A stretch of DNA of 64,000 nt from Amphiprion ocellaris (lineage: Eukaryota; Chordata; Actinopteri; Pomacentridae), in NCBI RefSeq assembly GCF_022539595.1, contig NC_072777.1, positions 30,095,499 through 30,159,498 of the forward strand, read 5' to 3'. The translations under genes were made by a program, and so were the position numbers. Shown piece by piece: positions 12,621-26,200 of this stretch. Numbering within the stretch: position 1 is the stretch's first letter; each line of letters starts with the position of its first letter. The notes beneath the pieces are model-generated. The model was given only the letters and a program-made list of their open reading frames with translations, was not told the DNA's origin and did no database searches.

Positions 12621-13044
12621 CACAATGTCTTACTCTCTTTTGTCACTTATTCATGTATTTTCCAACAAAAAGAAATCCATTAATCCAACAAAAAAAATCA
12701 TCCTTAATCAAAATTGGCATGAGTATAAATAATTTGGGGCTTAGCTATGAAGGCTCCCAGTGTTTTAATACGACAGGAAGATATTTGCAGACATCTCTAA
12801 GCGCAGTTTCCTACATGCTGGCTTTTATTAGCTCCACAATTTAAGATGACAGCAGGACGAAAGGTTAATCGCATCTGCTGCCATGTATAAGCTTGTTGTA
12901 CCGTTCTGTGTAACCTGTCGCACACACACACATGGACAAGCTCTCAACACGCTGTGTGTGTCCTTTTTAATAAGTGTTTTACGTAATGACAGACGGCGAG
13001 GATGTTCTGTACTAATGATTGTCTCCGGCTTTTCTCTTTCACAG
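12621..13044. other. intron before microexon
   Basis: No gene. Includes a CA run at about 12921-12931 and the pyrimidine-rich acceptor of the microexon at 13027-13044. Confidence 0.5.
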
Positions 13045-13065
13045 CTCCCATCAACCCTCACCTGC
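13045..13065 (+). CDS. mdga2: mdga2 microexon, 21 bp, linker before MAM
   Basis: A 21-nt exon sits between a pyrimidine-rich acceptor (tttctctttcacag, ending 13044) and a consensus donor (gtaagt from 13066). Entered in phase 1 it encodes xPINPHL plus the first base of an Arg codon. That base joins the next exon to give PINPHLREFHC, the expected linker entering the MAM domain of MDGA2. Being 7 codons in phase 1-1, it could be skipped without a frameshift, as is common for neuronal microexons. The skipping is inference; the splice sites and frame continuity are seen directly. It is too short for any ORF-based caller. Confidence 0.85.
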
Positions 13066-14202
13066 GTAAGTAATCTGGACCTCACACAAACACACTGGAT
13101 GTTATGTATGTATGAGACCTCAACACAACCTTACACAGCACTGGAAGGGCGTTTTTTAGGTAGGGCTGAACTATATGCAAGAAAAGAGTCACATGAGGAT
13201 TATTGTGATAGACATGAGTCACGACTTTAAGCCGATTAAATCGATGTTATCACTGTACATCATTTCAATATGTATGAGACAGAAGGAACCCTCTCCATCT
13301 CCTAAAAGGCACATTATTGTCTATTCTGATCACTGATAAATAGACATTCGTGTCTCAACCTCTTGCCATTGCGTGAATAAGTGCATGTACAATCTGTTTT
13401 GTAACATAAAATGGTGTATTTTAACCCAAATTATGAGTTTTTGTGCCTAAATTTAACCAAACACCAACAGAAAACACAACTAAACACCAAGTGAATGAAA
13501 GCAAAAGTCTAAACTTAACTTAACCTTTAGTTTTTAACATTTGTGATCCATCACTGATAAATACATAGTACATTTACCCTTAAAATGTATCTGTAAAAGC
13601 AGTTTAGTTGTAAATAAATGTAATTTTGTGGAGACATGGTTGCCTGGGTGAAAGTCTGCTGACTTATGTTCCCTTCAGCTTCCAAATGTGAACTCTTGCT
13701 TCTATTTGTAAGTGCAAAATTGCAATTCTATTACTAGTAAATGAGGTGATAATGTGTCTAATGCACTGCTAGAAGGTGGAGGAGATCCTTACAGACCGTT
13801 TAATGGGCTGATAACACTAAAAACAGGTGTAATTTGAGTGGAAAAGGTCATGTTTGCCCTTCTTTTCTACTGGCATAAAAATCCAGATGTCATCAGATTT
13901 TAGCTGCATCTTCCTTTCCATCTGGAGAATATGATTCATCAGCTGCTGCATCTCAGTAGCAACACGTTTATAATGATATATTGTGACAGATTTCACATTT
14001 ATCACAAAATTGCAGCTGCAGCTTCAATGCAATTTCAATAATATTTCAGTTTAATCGTGTTTTTAAGTAGAGCTCAATGTAGTATGAAATGCAGCATTTT
14101 CCTGCAGGAATCCTGAGTAAACCTGCATCAGGCTGTTTGACATGTTGGGAGCTTTAAATCTCTGCACTTTGGATGCTGTGTTTGCATAAGACTGGATGTT
14201 GG

Positions 14203-14261
<59 letters not shown>

Positions 14262-17200
14262 TGCGTTGCAACGCTTTGTGCTTTGTGAGCATTACTTATG
14301 CATGGATCTGTGCCGTATGTGTTTATATTCTTTTAATGTTTAGTCTCATTTATGACGCATTTCATTGTCGAAACTTTACAAATTCGCATTATTCACGCCT
14401 TGAGAATCCACACTTAATCATTGTTTGCCGTGCCGCTCTGCTCCGTTGTGTTGTGCTTTTATTTATTTATACAGATATGTATTTTTGGTGGGTGTTCACG
14501 CAAACATCGCCAGCATAATAACAAACATCCTAATCACCAGCATCATTATCCAAATCCCCGAAGGAAACTGTCTTACCTGCAACAACGCCTCCTCTTCCTC
14601 CTCTCCTTCCTCCAAATCCTCCTATCTCTCCCGGGGCGCAGGAGGCGAAAACATTTAGTTTAGCTTCGCCGTGGATGGGGGCGTTAATGTCTTAGCGCCG
14701 GGAGCCAGACTTCCATTTAAATCTGCAGGCTTTGTGAGGGGGAAGAGTCAAGAGTGCCTCCAACCCGGCCCCCTTTTTCCTCCACTTCTCCCACTCGGCC
14801 TCCACCTCCTCCTCGTCTGCCTCACAGCATCACTGCCCTCCTCCATCCCTCGGTTCATCCACCCACACTCCACCTCTGTCTCTGTTACCTCCATTACCTG
14901 AGTTAGAAAAAAAAGCTGCAGATTCCTGCTCCTCTCAAGGTCACCACTCCAAACTGCTCCCAGCTACGTTTTAATAAATCAATGAATATTTATCAGAGCA
15001 CATGCCTGCATCCTGAATCTAAATGCTTCCCCGTTTACTATCTCTTTGAGGACTCGGGCAGCGGCGTGTCCTCTGGTTAGGTGTTTCGCTTTGTTTGTTA
15101 CATGCATTAAATCGAGCTTTTGACACTGTTGATCCTGCAGCTACCCCTTCATTAAAGTGAGTGTGCCGGTTCCCTCATTCACCCTCCACATGTGTGCCAT
15201 TTCCAGCTGCTCATTAGTATATTCGCTGTTCGACATTCCCCCTACATGTAAGCCGTCATAACCTCGTGCAAGAGTAGCAATTACTCTTTGTGTTTCTTAA
15301 AGGGTGACAAAACCCACACTTTCATTCCCGCGCGGCACACTCGACTAGTTTAAAAATTGCAGTCAAAGGGGCGTGGAGAGCGCTCAATGTCACACCCACT
15401 AACACAGAAGATGGAAAGTGATGGAGAAGGAGGGAGGTGGTGTCAGTTTTAAAAACTGATTACACAGAGTTCTGCTGCTGAGATGCTGCAAAACATCCAA
15501 GGACAATTGCCTCATTTTTACTTGCAATCCTGTAAAAAAGAATCACAAGGAGTTGAACTGATTCTGTGAATCAGTAACCGTAATCTAAATTTTTGCAAAG
15601 TTTTTCCTTTTTATTTTTTGGATTTTTTTCAATCTGTACAAAGCACACAAAATATCTATAAAACTGGGAAAACAGAGTTTAAATTTGCATGTCTACTATA
15701 AACTGGCATTGAAAACTTTTACTCTCTAAAACAAATTCTTAAAGAAAATTGTAATATTTTGACATAAAAATTGTTAACACATTATTAAAAGTGTGATAAA
15801 CAATCACACATTTATCGCAATTTCAGAAGTATTTATTTTTCATTTCGTAGACGAAGCTGTTGAATTGAAGTTCAATATTTTTGTTAAATGTGTAGAATTA
15901 GATACCATTAGTGAGAATTAAAAGGCAAAAGAAGCTTTGGTTTGATCATTTTAGTTTGACTAGTTTCATAAGATAAGATAAAACTTTATTCTAAATTCTT
16001 GTTCAGAAAAAACTGACATAACATAAGAAATACAGTACCTTCAAAAGTAGAAAAGCAATGAGATATAAGCACAATACAGTACTATAATATATATAATGTA
16101 CACTAAAATAAGACTAGAGCAATACAAAGTAAGTTATACTGAGGTAATAAGTAATCGTCAAAAGTTTGGACTCACCTCCTCATTCAATGCTTTTTATTTA
16201 TTTGTATTATTATTTACATTGTAGATTGATACTGAAAATTAATACTTTTTTGTTTACAATATAATTTCATATGTGTTATTTTATAGCTTTGATGTCTTCA
16301 GTATTAATCTACAATGTGTAAAATAATTAAATAAAAACCATTGAATGAGGTGTGTCCAAACTTTCGACTGGTAGTGTATATATGTAAATGTTTATTATTA
16401 TTGTATATTATGGAAAATTTAATCGTTTTTCACATCACATGTAAAATGAAAATATCCCTTCTCAAACATTCAACAGGCAAAAAATCTGTTCAGCACTGAC
16501 CAATATGTTACTGTGTCAAACAACACAGAGAAAATCATTACTCCCTTGAAAATAATGACATTTACACATGACATTTAGTTTAGTTTTTATTCACCGAGGC
16601 TGCATGTGTTTATTGACTGTTATCCATCATGCTTCAGTAGTGGGATGTTAATGTGTTTCTTCACTCCATCCTAAACCAAACTGCATGTTGCTGTCAGGAA
16701 GAATCCTAAAGCCCTCCAGTGACGCCCCCAACTCCAGTCAGCGAGAGGTCACGTCTTAATTTAGAAGTTGTGTTCTGCAGATTGCACGGTGTAATTAGGA
16801 TTTAGACTCTTGTATACCCCCCCTCCGCCTTCAGACACACACACTGGAGGAAACCTCATAAATATACAGTGGGTGTCACAGTGCTGTAGCTCCTGGGCAC
16901 CGTGTAGCCTCTCGCTCTTTTGTAATGATGTGAATGCTGGAGCCTGGCTCTGCTCTGTGGCTCTGCAGGAGAGTTCCACTGCAGCTTTGAGGAGGAGCCC
17001 ATCTGCATGTTCACCCAGGACAAGAACGATGATTTTGATTGGACGAGGCACAGCGCTGCCACTCGCGACACCAAGTACACGCCCAACACCGGTCCCAGCG
17101 GCGACCGCAGCGGCTCCAAACAAGGTGAGCACATCTAATTTACACCTGTTTGCTGTGAACCCCTCCCCCAAACACTGACTGTCCAATCAGAGCACAGATG

Positions 17201-20200
17201 TAGCTCTTCCTGTTTCTCAGTTTCCTCGACTGCTCCAGTTTTGTCTTCATCCCTCCCCATGTGAGATGTGAGCGGAGGAGGAAACACAACGAGAGAGGAG
17301 TCGGGATTTTAATGCAATTAAATATGACGTGTGCAACAGCTGCATCGTCTAGCTGTTGTTTTGTTTCAGTCGACTGCTGTGTTTTATGATCTCTGTCAGA
17401 TGAGCACAACAGTCTTCATGACAGCTTTTAAATTTACTTTTAATTCTGAATGTACTGATTAAGCCCTAGAAATGTTTGTATAAAAAGTGCTATTCAGATA
17501 CCACCACAAGGGTAGAAAGTTTGATCACACATCTGATTATCTTAAAAATAACTTCGGAAAAGTTTACAATAGGACTCTCTAATTTGTTGAATGCTTAGTA
17601 TATTCCAGCCATGTGTCACAACCCTTTTGTACGTCTCACTTGTAGAAACACACAATTTTAAGGTGTTATCCACCCACTGAATGGCATTATTGCATATCAA
17701 TTCCCTTACATGTGTGGCAGTAGAGCAGCAAATTGTCATCCATTCCAGTCAACATTAACCCAGATAATGTTGGTCTTTGGTATGAATAAGTGCTGTAAAA
17801 TAGCTAATGTACTCCTCACCCTGGAAACTACAAAATCTAGCTTTGTAATGTAGTCAGCATAGTAACAGTGTGTGTTTTATTGCAGTAATTAATGCTTTTT
17901 GGTGCTTGAACTGAACCAACTAAAAAGCAGTAAATGAAAGTGAACATCAGACAAAACCTAAGCCAATCTATCAGTTCAAATGTAAAAAAAATAAATAAAT
18001 CCAAAAGTAAACTTACAACCTGCAGTAGTACTGTATAGCATCATTTCCAAGGCTAATCAGGGTTACATAAGAAAAAGTCATTTTCGAAATGGTTTTAAAA
18101 TGTACAATACTTAATTTTTTCTATGCTTTATGAAGGGTTAATTTTCTGTAAGTTAAATTTTTAATTGAGTTGATGCTTCAGAAATAGGTTTTCAACTAAA
18201 AACAACATTAATAAAAAAACAATGCTCCATTTACGGACTGTAAAGTGGATGATGAAAACGTCCAGCCTCTTTTTCTTTTAGCATTAAACTGACCATCAAA
18301 CATCCACTTTGCAATATTTTCACACAGTGTGGAAGTCGCACTGATAAAATCTGCCTGTGACAGTTTTCATTTTAGCTGACAAAATCCTCTGTCATTGCTG
18401 GAAATGAGAAATCTGCTTTTGTTCCATCTGCCTGAAACCAAAAATCCATTGTTTCAAAATGTAATATGAATTTTCAGCAGTAAATCCACCTCTGTCATCG
18501 CTGTAAACTGCATGTGTGCATTTCTCAGCTGGCGATTTATCTGTGTGGCTGAACAGTGATATTGCAAAAGTATGCACCAATAAGAAATAAAACACAGCTG
18601 GTCTCAGTGATTACTTCTGCCAGCTGTCAGCTCTGAGAACAGTAAACCTGCTTGTTGGATTGGAAATAAGTTAGTCGAATGCACACATCTGAACGGACAC
18701 CATTCTATTATTTCTTATGTAATCTATGCATGAGTACATGAGCTCCCACAGCGCTCAGGGAAACATTGCAACTATCATGTTATTGGCAAATGATGTGGCA
18801 AGATGTCAAATTAGCGACGTAGCATTTTGATTATGTTGAAGCGTTATTTCCAAACATGCGGTTACAAGTGCCACTTTTTGAATCACTGGAATAAGTTTGA
18901 GCGATTCAAGTGTTTCCAACTGCATAATAGATGATTTCAGCTGTGCTCATTGTGTCACCAATTGCTTGATGCGCCACAATCTCACAATGAGCTGCTTTGA
19001 TCATTTATTTTCAAGATGATCTTGTAAATGAGCCTCTGTTGCCGTTTCCATGGTGCCTGAACCCGCCGCACAGCGGATTTAGTATTCAGCATGTTGCATG
19101 CATGTACAGGTATTCATTATTCAGTAATTTAATAAATAAAGAATTAACCAAATTGGATATGTTGGAATCCATTAGAGGATTCCGTGAGTCCTCTGATAGA
19201 AGTTGTCTGTGGTGGAATATAAGTGCCCATTATGGCACTGTGGCACCAGCAGCAGCAGCTGAAGCAGTAAATAATGCATTGGCTTTAATCACCTAATGGT
19301 TTCGAAATGTCCAGCATTTCATTACCAGCCCCATTCCTCTTTGCGTATAATTATCTGATATGAGATTTAACTGAGGGAGATATTCCATTTGATTTTGGCC
19401 AGAGGGGTGTGGAGCCGCTAACAAGTTAGCTTCCCTTCTGCCTGTGGCTCGGCTTCAGATTATTTCGCTCAGACACCATCAGAGGAGAGTCTGACTCACA
19501 GGCATCACTGCTGCTGCCGTCCACAACTGTCAGACGGAGGGAGAAAGTGTAACCTCATTGTTAGAATGTCCATTAGCCCTGGACTATTAGCAAGAGGAGA
19601 ACTTCATAGAAAGTCCTGCTACTTATCTGTGATGTGAAAGGTTTCAGTTCCATCGTGCTATCACAGTGTCTACAGGGACAGATCATTTGTTGGTGCATGA
19701 AAGACCTCATCCACTGTTTGTGAAATTTACCAGTCAGGCACAGTCACTTTGTTCTATATCCTGAGACGACCACAGGGCATGATTAGATGCTGAACTGTAA
19801 TTGTTAGGGATGGCCCAATCCAGTCTCAAAGATCAATACTAGAGCAAATAAAATCATGAACAGAAGCCTAACCCTCTGGTTACATTACACAGATGCCCTG
19901 AAGAGAAAGCGCCATTTTTTTCAGGAAACTAGGATTGCAAATTTCGAAAAATTTTCTTAATAATCTGCAGCATTATCAATCAATAACAGGTGAATTTATC
20001 ACACAAATTGAACCCCATGTATGTTTCCCCTATGCTGTTGTTGCTGTTTTAGTCAATAAACACACAATTTGGGTGACAAAGGTGAATTTGTTGGAAATAT
20101 ACCACTGGGATTTAGAAGTACTGCCCCAGTTGATCCCAGTTTATCTTCAATTTATGAGCTCTTGTCGGAGGTCATTAAGCTTCACAGAAGTCTTTGTCAT

Positions 20201-23200
20201 GGTGCCCGTTGCTAGTTTAATCGCCACAATGCTGTCTGCTTGCAAACACGGTACTACCTGGAGCCCTCATGGTCACTTGCTGGGGTTACTAAAGTATCAA
20301 ACAGTAAGAAGCTCCACCTGTTGGTGCAGCAAGGTACTACAGCTATTCTACAATACTTTATTGTCTCGGAAAGTGGTATTAAAATTGAACTCTGTCAGCA
20401 GATACTTAAGTATTAAATGACTGGAATGCAATCAGGGGCAAAAAATATAATAGATGCATACATACATGGCTTATAGTTACATTTTATGTTTCCACTACAT
20501 TTACTCATCCTGTCTCAAAAAAATGGTGTTCTTAGATATTCAAACTTAATTTTCTTGTAAGTTTTGAAAGAATTCCTCCTAAGAGTGTGAAGTAGTAGGA
20601 AGTGTTTCCAGTTTTAACTGGAGTCTACAACTCATCATTCTTATGAACCTCCACAATGATAATCAGAATTAATGCTGCAGAAGTCTTGAAAAGTCCCAAA
20701 TTCCTTCAACCCGATGAGCACAGACATATGCACATGATTCAAAATAGTCAAGCTAAAAGTCAACGTTCCCAAGTGGCTTATCTCAAGTTTCACTTTCCTG
20801 AAGGAGTATCCTCCCACGTATCAACTCCCATAGCCAACTCTGTTGCACTTTATACTGTCTTACCTGATCTGGATGAAAGGTCTGTTGGGACCTGTCTCCA
20901 GTTGTGGGTTACATTTCCTGAAAACCTGAAAACAGAGCCAGAAGGAGGTGCAGAAGTCTAGTTTCCTCTCAGACTACTTGAAGAGTAAAAAATCTTGAAA
21001 GATTGGAATGAAACTTTTGCCCAGTGATGGCAAAAAAAAACTAGTACCTACCCCAACAAAAGTTCTTGGTTAGGTTTAGAAAAAGATCCTGGTGTGGGTA
21101 AAAATACGACAATTTCACAACAAGCTTCTCCTCCATTTTCTGGGTGACAGGTTCCTCTAACTTAATAAACATATAATGTTGTAAATATGTTGATCGGAAA
21201 TGTATTTGTGGTGCATCACAGGTGTAATTTAGCAGAAATCTATATGTAAAATTGTTCCTGCTCCATAGCTCTGATAGCGTCTACAGAGCTACAGTACGGA
21301 GGCTGAGTTTGCAGGGTTGGCTGTAGCAGATTGAACAGACACTCAACAGCGACAACTTGTTTACCCCTGCAACCACACAGTAATGAACCACTGACTGCTT
21401 TTAACATTGCTATTGGCAGGAATTGACTTCGGTTGCTGTTTTTTGATGTGGCATTTATCACGACGAATTGCCTGAAGCCACAGACATACAAAGAGCAGCA
21501 CAATGACCCCCTGTTGTTTCCTCGTGTGCGATAACTGCATTTTAAATGCCGCCACCGCTTTTTTGAAATCCATCATCAGTCTAATTTTCCTCATTCAGAG
21601 ATGCAGACAAATCTCTGATTTTACAGTTGCAGCGTTTCAGCAAAAATGCAGAAAAGTTAATCATCATAAAGCTTGATTCTAGTTGTTTGTATCTTGGATC
21701 TTTGCATTGTAATAGTTGTGTCAATCCTTTCTATCTGTAATAATAACAGTGTCCTCACCAGGTTAAATACTTTAATCTGGCAATTTGGTGATGGAGCAAG
21801 AAATAAACATTTCTATAGCACCTTGACAACAATAGAATGTGACTTAAAGTGCTTTCCCTTTGAAATAAAGAATTACCAGTACAAATATAAATTACTAAAA
21901 GAAGAAAAAAGTGTAAATTATAATCAGGAGTATATAAAACTTTAGTCGTAATAACCCAAAAAACATTAATAACAAGGTAGAAGATGCCAGATAAATAAGA
22001 GAGTACAGGGAAACGTATAATAAGACAACCTATTAATGTAATATTTTATGTAAAATTTCCATGAAGAAGCCGGATTATTGAAGGATTAACAATTTCCAGG
22101 TGGCATAACAACATTAGGACCTTTACAACTGCCAGCTTATAAAATATTACAAAGTGTTATAGAAGTGCATTATTTTCTCTTCTCTTTTGTTTTAACCTTT
22201 TATAGTCCCAGTTGGCATGTTTGCCATTGACAAAAATATGGTTGTATATGAACTAAACAGATGACTGAGGGAGTTTATGAGTCTTTACCATGTGGAGGAG
22301 TTTCCTGAAGCAGTTGCAATCAAGGTCTTGATTGCATCACTAACTGAGAAAATGAAACCTTAAGATACCTTAAGAGTTATAAACAAACCCGTGTCAGACT
22401 GGCCTATTTGGAAAAATTGCAAAGACAAATGGAAAACTATCACCAAAACTACCCTTTTCACCTACTTTTAAACAGTTTTAATGTTAAGTAATGGTGACTT
22501 GTTACCAATTTAGCTCCAGATAAAGCTCTTCAGAGGAACAAATTGAGCTGCTTACTTGTATAAATGATGTAAACTAAAACAAAACAAGTTGTAATAAATC
22601 AGAATTATCCTTTAAATGATGCACAGTGCAGCTTCACGTTTATGAAATGAATGTATATTAACATACTCCTGCACCCAGGCCAACCTGCAAAAATACATTT
22701 ATTCGAGGTTTCAGGTGCTCGACCTTCATCAGGCAAATGGTTTGTGACAAAGAGGCGGCATCTTAATAAAGAGGTGGCTGTAGGTCTACAATCAATCACA
22801 TTCCCAAAGTGCTATAGGAAGGCATCAATCCCCAAACATCCTTTTACTGCATCACAACGTCCAGTAACACAGAGAAAGTCACAGTGGAGATGTAAATTTG
22901 ATTCATATTTTCCAACAGAAGCATGTTGTAGAGTTAGCAGATTATAATTTTATGAAACCTTGTTGTATTTATTATGAAGACTTCTGTTTATTCATCGCTG
23001 CTCTTTACTCACATACCATGGAAATGCAAATCTATCCCTGTGTTTTTCAAATTTTCTGTATGTTTTTTGATACAACATTGGACTGCTGAAGGTCTTGCAC
23101 AGAAATGCTTCAAATAGATGTTTGTTTTCAATCTAGACAGTCTGCAGGAGACTTTTTTGATGGGAAATAGCTGCAATATATTAATGTTGATTTTCCTAAT

Positions 23201-26200
23201 GACAAATCTTGCATGTGTTATCCTCCATCATCTACGCATAAGTATGTCTAGAAAGTTTGTTTTAATGTATCTTTGTGTTTTAAGGTTTCTACATGTACAT
23301 CGAGACGTCCAGACCACGCAAGGAAGGAGACCAGGCTCGGCTCATAAGTCCGTTCTTCAACGTAGCACCTAAAAACCCGTACGGAATCACCAATCCACCA
23401 GCCTACTGTTTTGGCTTCTTCTACCACATGTATGGAAAACACATAGGTAAGACTCATTCCTCACTTTTTCTCTCATTTTCTGTTCCATCATGTCTCCACT
23501 GCAGGAAAGATCATCTTAATTTATAGCCACTGCTCGATCGGTTCATGAAAAGAGATGAAGAAAACAATAATTACTGTGATTCTTTAAAGAATCTGTCACT
23601 GTTCTGTGCTTTCGGTTGCTTAAGCAGTGACAGCAACTTCAAGTGGAGCTCAAATTGTTTCGGCAATTCTCTGCTAAATGAAGGGGATGCATTCTTAGTT
23701 GTGCGGAACTAAACGCAGTCAATTAGGAAACGCCACAACAAATTTTATTTACAAAAAGAGACGTACATCATCGAGCATCCGTGCGACATCACGCTGACTG
23801 TGAAACATAAATTGAGAAATGAGATTCTTGAAATTGCTCTCCGCCACCTATGTGCTTCACAGTTGGGTTTTCTCTTTTTCCTGTTCTTCTCTTGTTCCTT
23901 CTTGTTTATGAGAAAGGAAACAATATTGAGGCTGAAGAAGAAAGAAACACCGGCAGCACTTTTTCTTTCGTCTAAGCAACAGAATCTCAGTCATTTCCAG
24001 AGAGTTTGTCCCCACAGCGGGAGCACTGAGCAGTTTTGGGCTTTCATGCTAACATTTTTGTAAGCGCAGGTGTCAGATGTTTCGAGCAAAAGATATCTCA
24101 TTTTTGCAACAAACCCCTTCAAAGGTGTGCACACAGAATCTGGGCATTAGCTCCTCCATTCATCTCTGAATGTAGATAACAACCTTGTATGGCCTATTTG
24201 AAGATGGCAGAGCGACTGAAGGAGCACTCTGCGACGAAACGTCTGACTCTCTTCACCGGGGAGCCAATCAGTCGACCACAAGCACTCCAGCTCCAAGTGC
24301 ATGCCATTTGTAGTGTTTGTGCATTTGGGAGTGGTGACTGTGGCACAAAAACAGCAGCTTATGCTATTGTTGAAGGCCTCTAGTGGTGGATTGTGTGTCT
24401 CAGTTTCAGTCCTCATCATTAGCTGCTGCAATATTTCATAAGACAGGTGATGGAAGCAGCTGAAGGGTCATCCAGGTGTCATGAAATCACTGTAGAAATC
24501 ATTTCCGCTAAGATAAATGAAGTTCCACATGTTGTTAAGTTCTAGGGCTGCACACTTGCTATAACAGTAATCACGATTTTGCTTTCCCACAATAAATGAA
24601 CATGACATGACTGTTTTACTGATGTTTGACTTACTTAAATGCAGCCAACAATTACATGACAAAAATTTTAGAGATGTTTCGGCTGAACTGCAGGCAGTGT
24701 TTATTTAAAAAAAATCTAAATGTACAATATGTATAGTATATAGAGTTACCTTTTTTCCAGTATTATTAACACCTGTTGGCAACTGGAAACGTTAATTTTA
24801 GGTTTTTTCAATTTTTGTTAAATAAATAGTCAAAGAAATTCAAAGAAATTTGTTCTGATTTATGGCAATATAACTAATACTGGACAAATACATTTTCGAC
24901 TTCTTTCTACTTCTAGCCATGGTTGTTCTGATTCCACAGACTTTATAATGCAGTGAAAAATGAACCCACAATGAGTAAAAATGTGACAGGAGCCAAACAG
25001 ACACAGAAACTGTTAGTAGAGGGTTATTTCACTCTTTTCAGAATCATCTTTAGTCAGACACCTGTCTGAGTAGCCGCTCTTCTTCTTTCTCAGTTACTCG
25101 ACTCCTTTCCTCATGCCTTAATCCCTCCCACCTCTGATTACAGCAGAGGAGGCCAAAAAGACACATAAGCAGAGAGTTGAACAATCCCAGCTTTGGAGCC
25201 AACGTTCTAAAGCAATTAAACATGACGTGTTGCACAGCTGCATCTTCTGTCCGTTGTTCTGCTCCAGCCGACTGCTATATTTCATGACCTCTGTCAGACG
25301 AGCAGAACAAGTGTTTATGACAACTTAGAGTAAAATTTTAATTCAGTTCAACAGACGTGGTATAATCTGACAAGAGTGTACTGATGTCATCCATTTTTAT
25401 TTCCATTCATCACACATGCACATGTACTCGTGCAGTATGTGAAGGATAAAAGAGCCGTGACACACAAAGAGTACAATACAAATAAAGAGCAATATATATT
25501 ATATTATGTTATATTTTATTATATACGCACATTTGTCAGTCCTGCTCCTGACATGTTGTGTAGATTCTGACTTTGCCCCTTTCAGACACAGCGAGGATCC
25601 ATCTGTACACCATCCCTCATAGCTTTTTCGGCAAACCTCTGCTGTCCTGCAGATGCATTTTAGAAACTGAGACGTGTTTTTTTTTATTTAAGATGGCAGA
25701 GATCAATTTCTGGGTCACAGGCAGGAAGATGAAGGAGAGATGAGTCAAGGTGGCTCAGAATGAAAGGAATTCAAAGAACCTTAGAGGCCTCTCTGTATAC
25801 AGCCGCATAAATAGCACCTACATTTAGGAAACATCAGTACTTACTAGTGTCTGTCGATAAACAGATGTTCAGTAAGTAAGGCGTTTTGGGTGCAGTTTAA
25901 TCCATATTTTTCCCTGGAGAAGATTAAGTTAAGTCTTATTTTGGACACAGATTTGTACACTATCAGGACAACAAGGAAGTGAAAGCAGAACTGTGAGCGA
26001 TCGTACGAAACAAGAAAGCCAAAGTTTATTGCAGAAACATCAGGATGCTAGAAAGCATTTTGCCAGTTAGACTCCAATGAGATGCGACATCTTAGAGCAG
26101 AGTCCCAGATGAAGGTAGGAGATGAAGACAGGACCCCTGGTGTTCAGACGCTGGTGGTGGTGGAGCTGAGCTGGCAGACGGCTGATGGAGACCAACTGAG

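Larger units (their letters stand above)
13066..16968 (+). other. mdga2: mdga2 intron (3.9 kb)
   Basis: Bounded by the donor at 13066 and acceptor at 16968. Besides the microsatellite and MITE listed separately, 13158-14070 shows a 'tagggctgaa' end and 'gattaaatcgatg', suggesting an old hAT-like element at low confidence. 14570-14900 is a C-rich polypyrimidine tract (cctcctcttcc repeats). 15970-16130 is AT-rich. Confidence 0.6.
17125..23284 (+). other. mdga2: mdga2 intron (6.2 kb)
   Basis: No additional MDGA2-like exon seen. Contains paired repeat copy A (17155-17440) and a hAT-like element (19804-20440). A degraded LINE-type tail lies near 21799-21850. 18990-19300 is notably balanced in composition and might be a conserved non-coding element (guess). 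Confidence 0.6.

Noticed and set aside
1..13044. Upstream mdga2 exons (FNIII or Ig domains)
   Set aside because: Searched by eye for a phase-compatible exon with conserved Ig/FNIII motifs and found none. A short or divergent exon could still have been missed.
16761..17186. Overlapping open frames on both strands (141, 122 and 92 codons)
   Set aside because: Shadows of the real mdga2 MAM exon at 16969-17124, in other frames or strands.
19935..20420. 161-codon + strand open frame
   Set aside because: Lies within a hAT-like non-autonomous element, shows no known motif and no splice or promoter context. Treated as chance.
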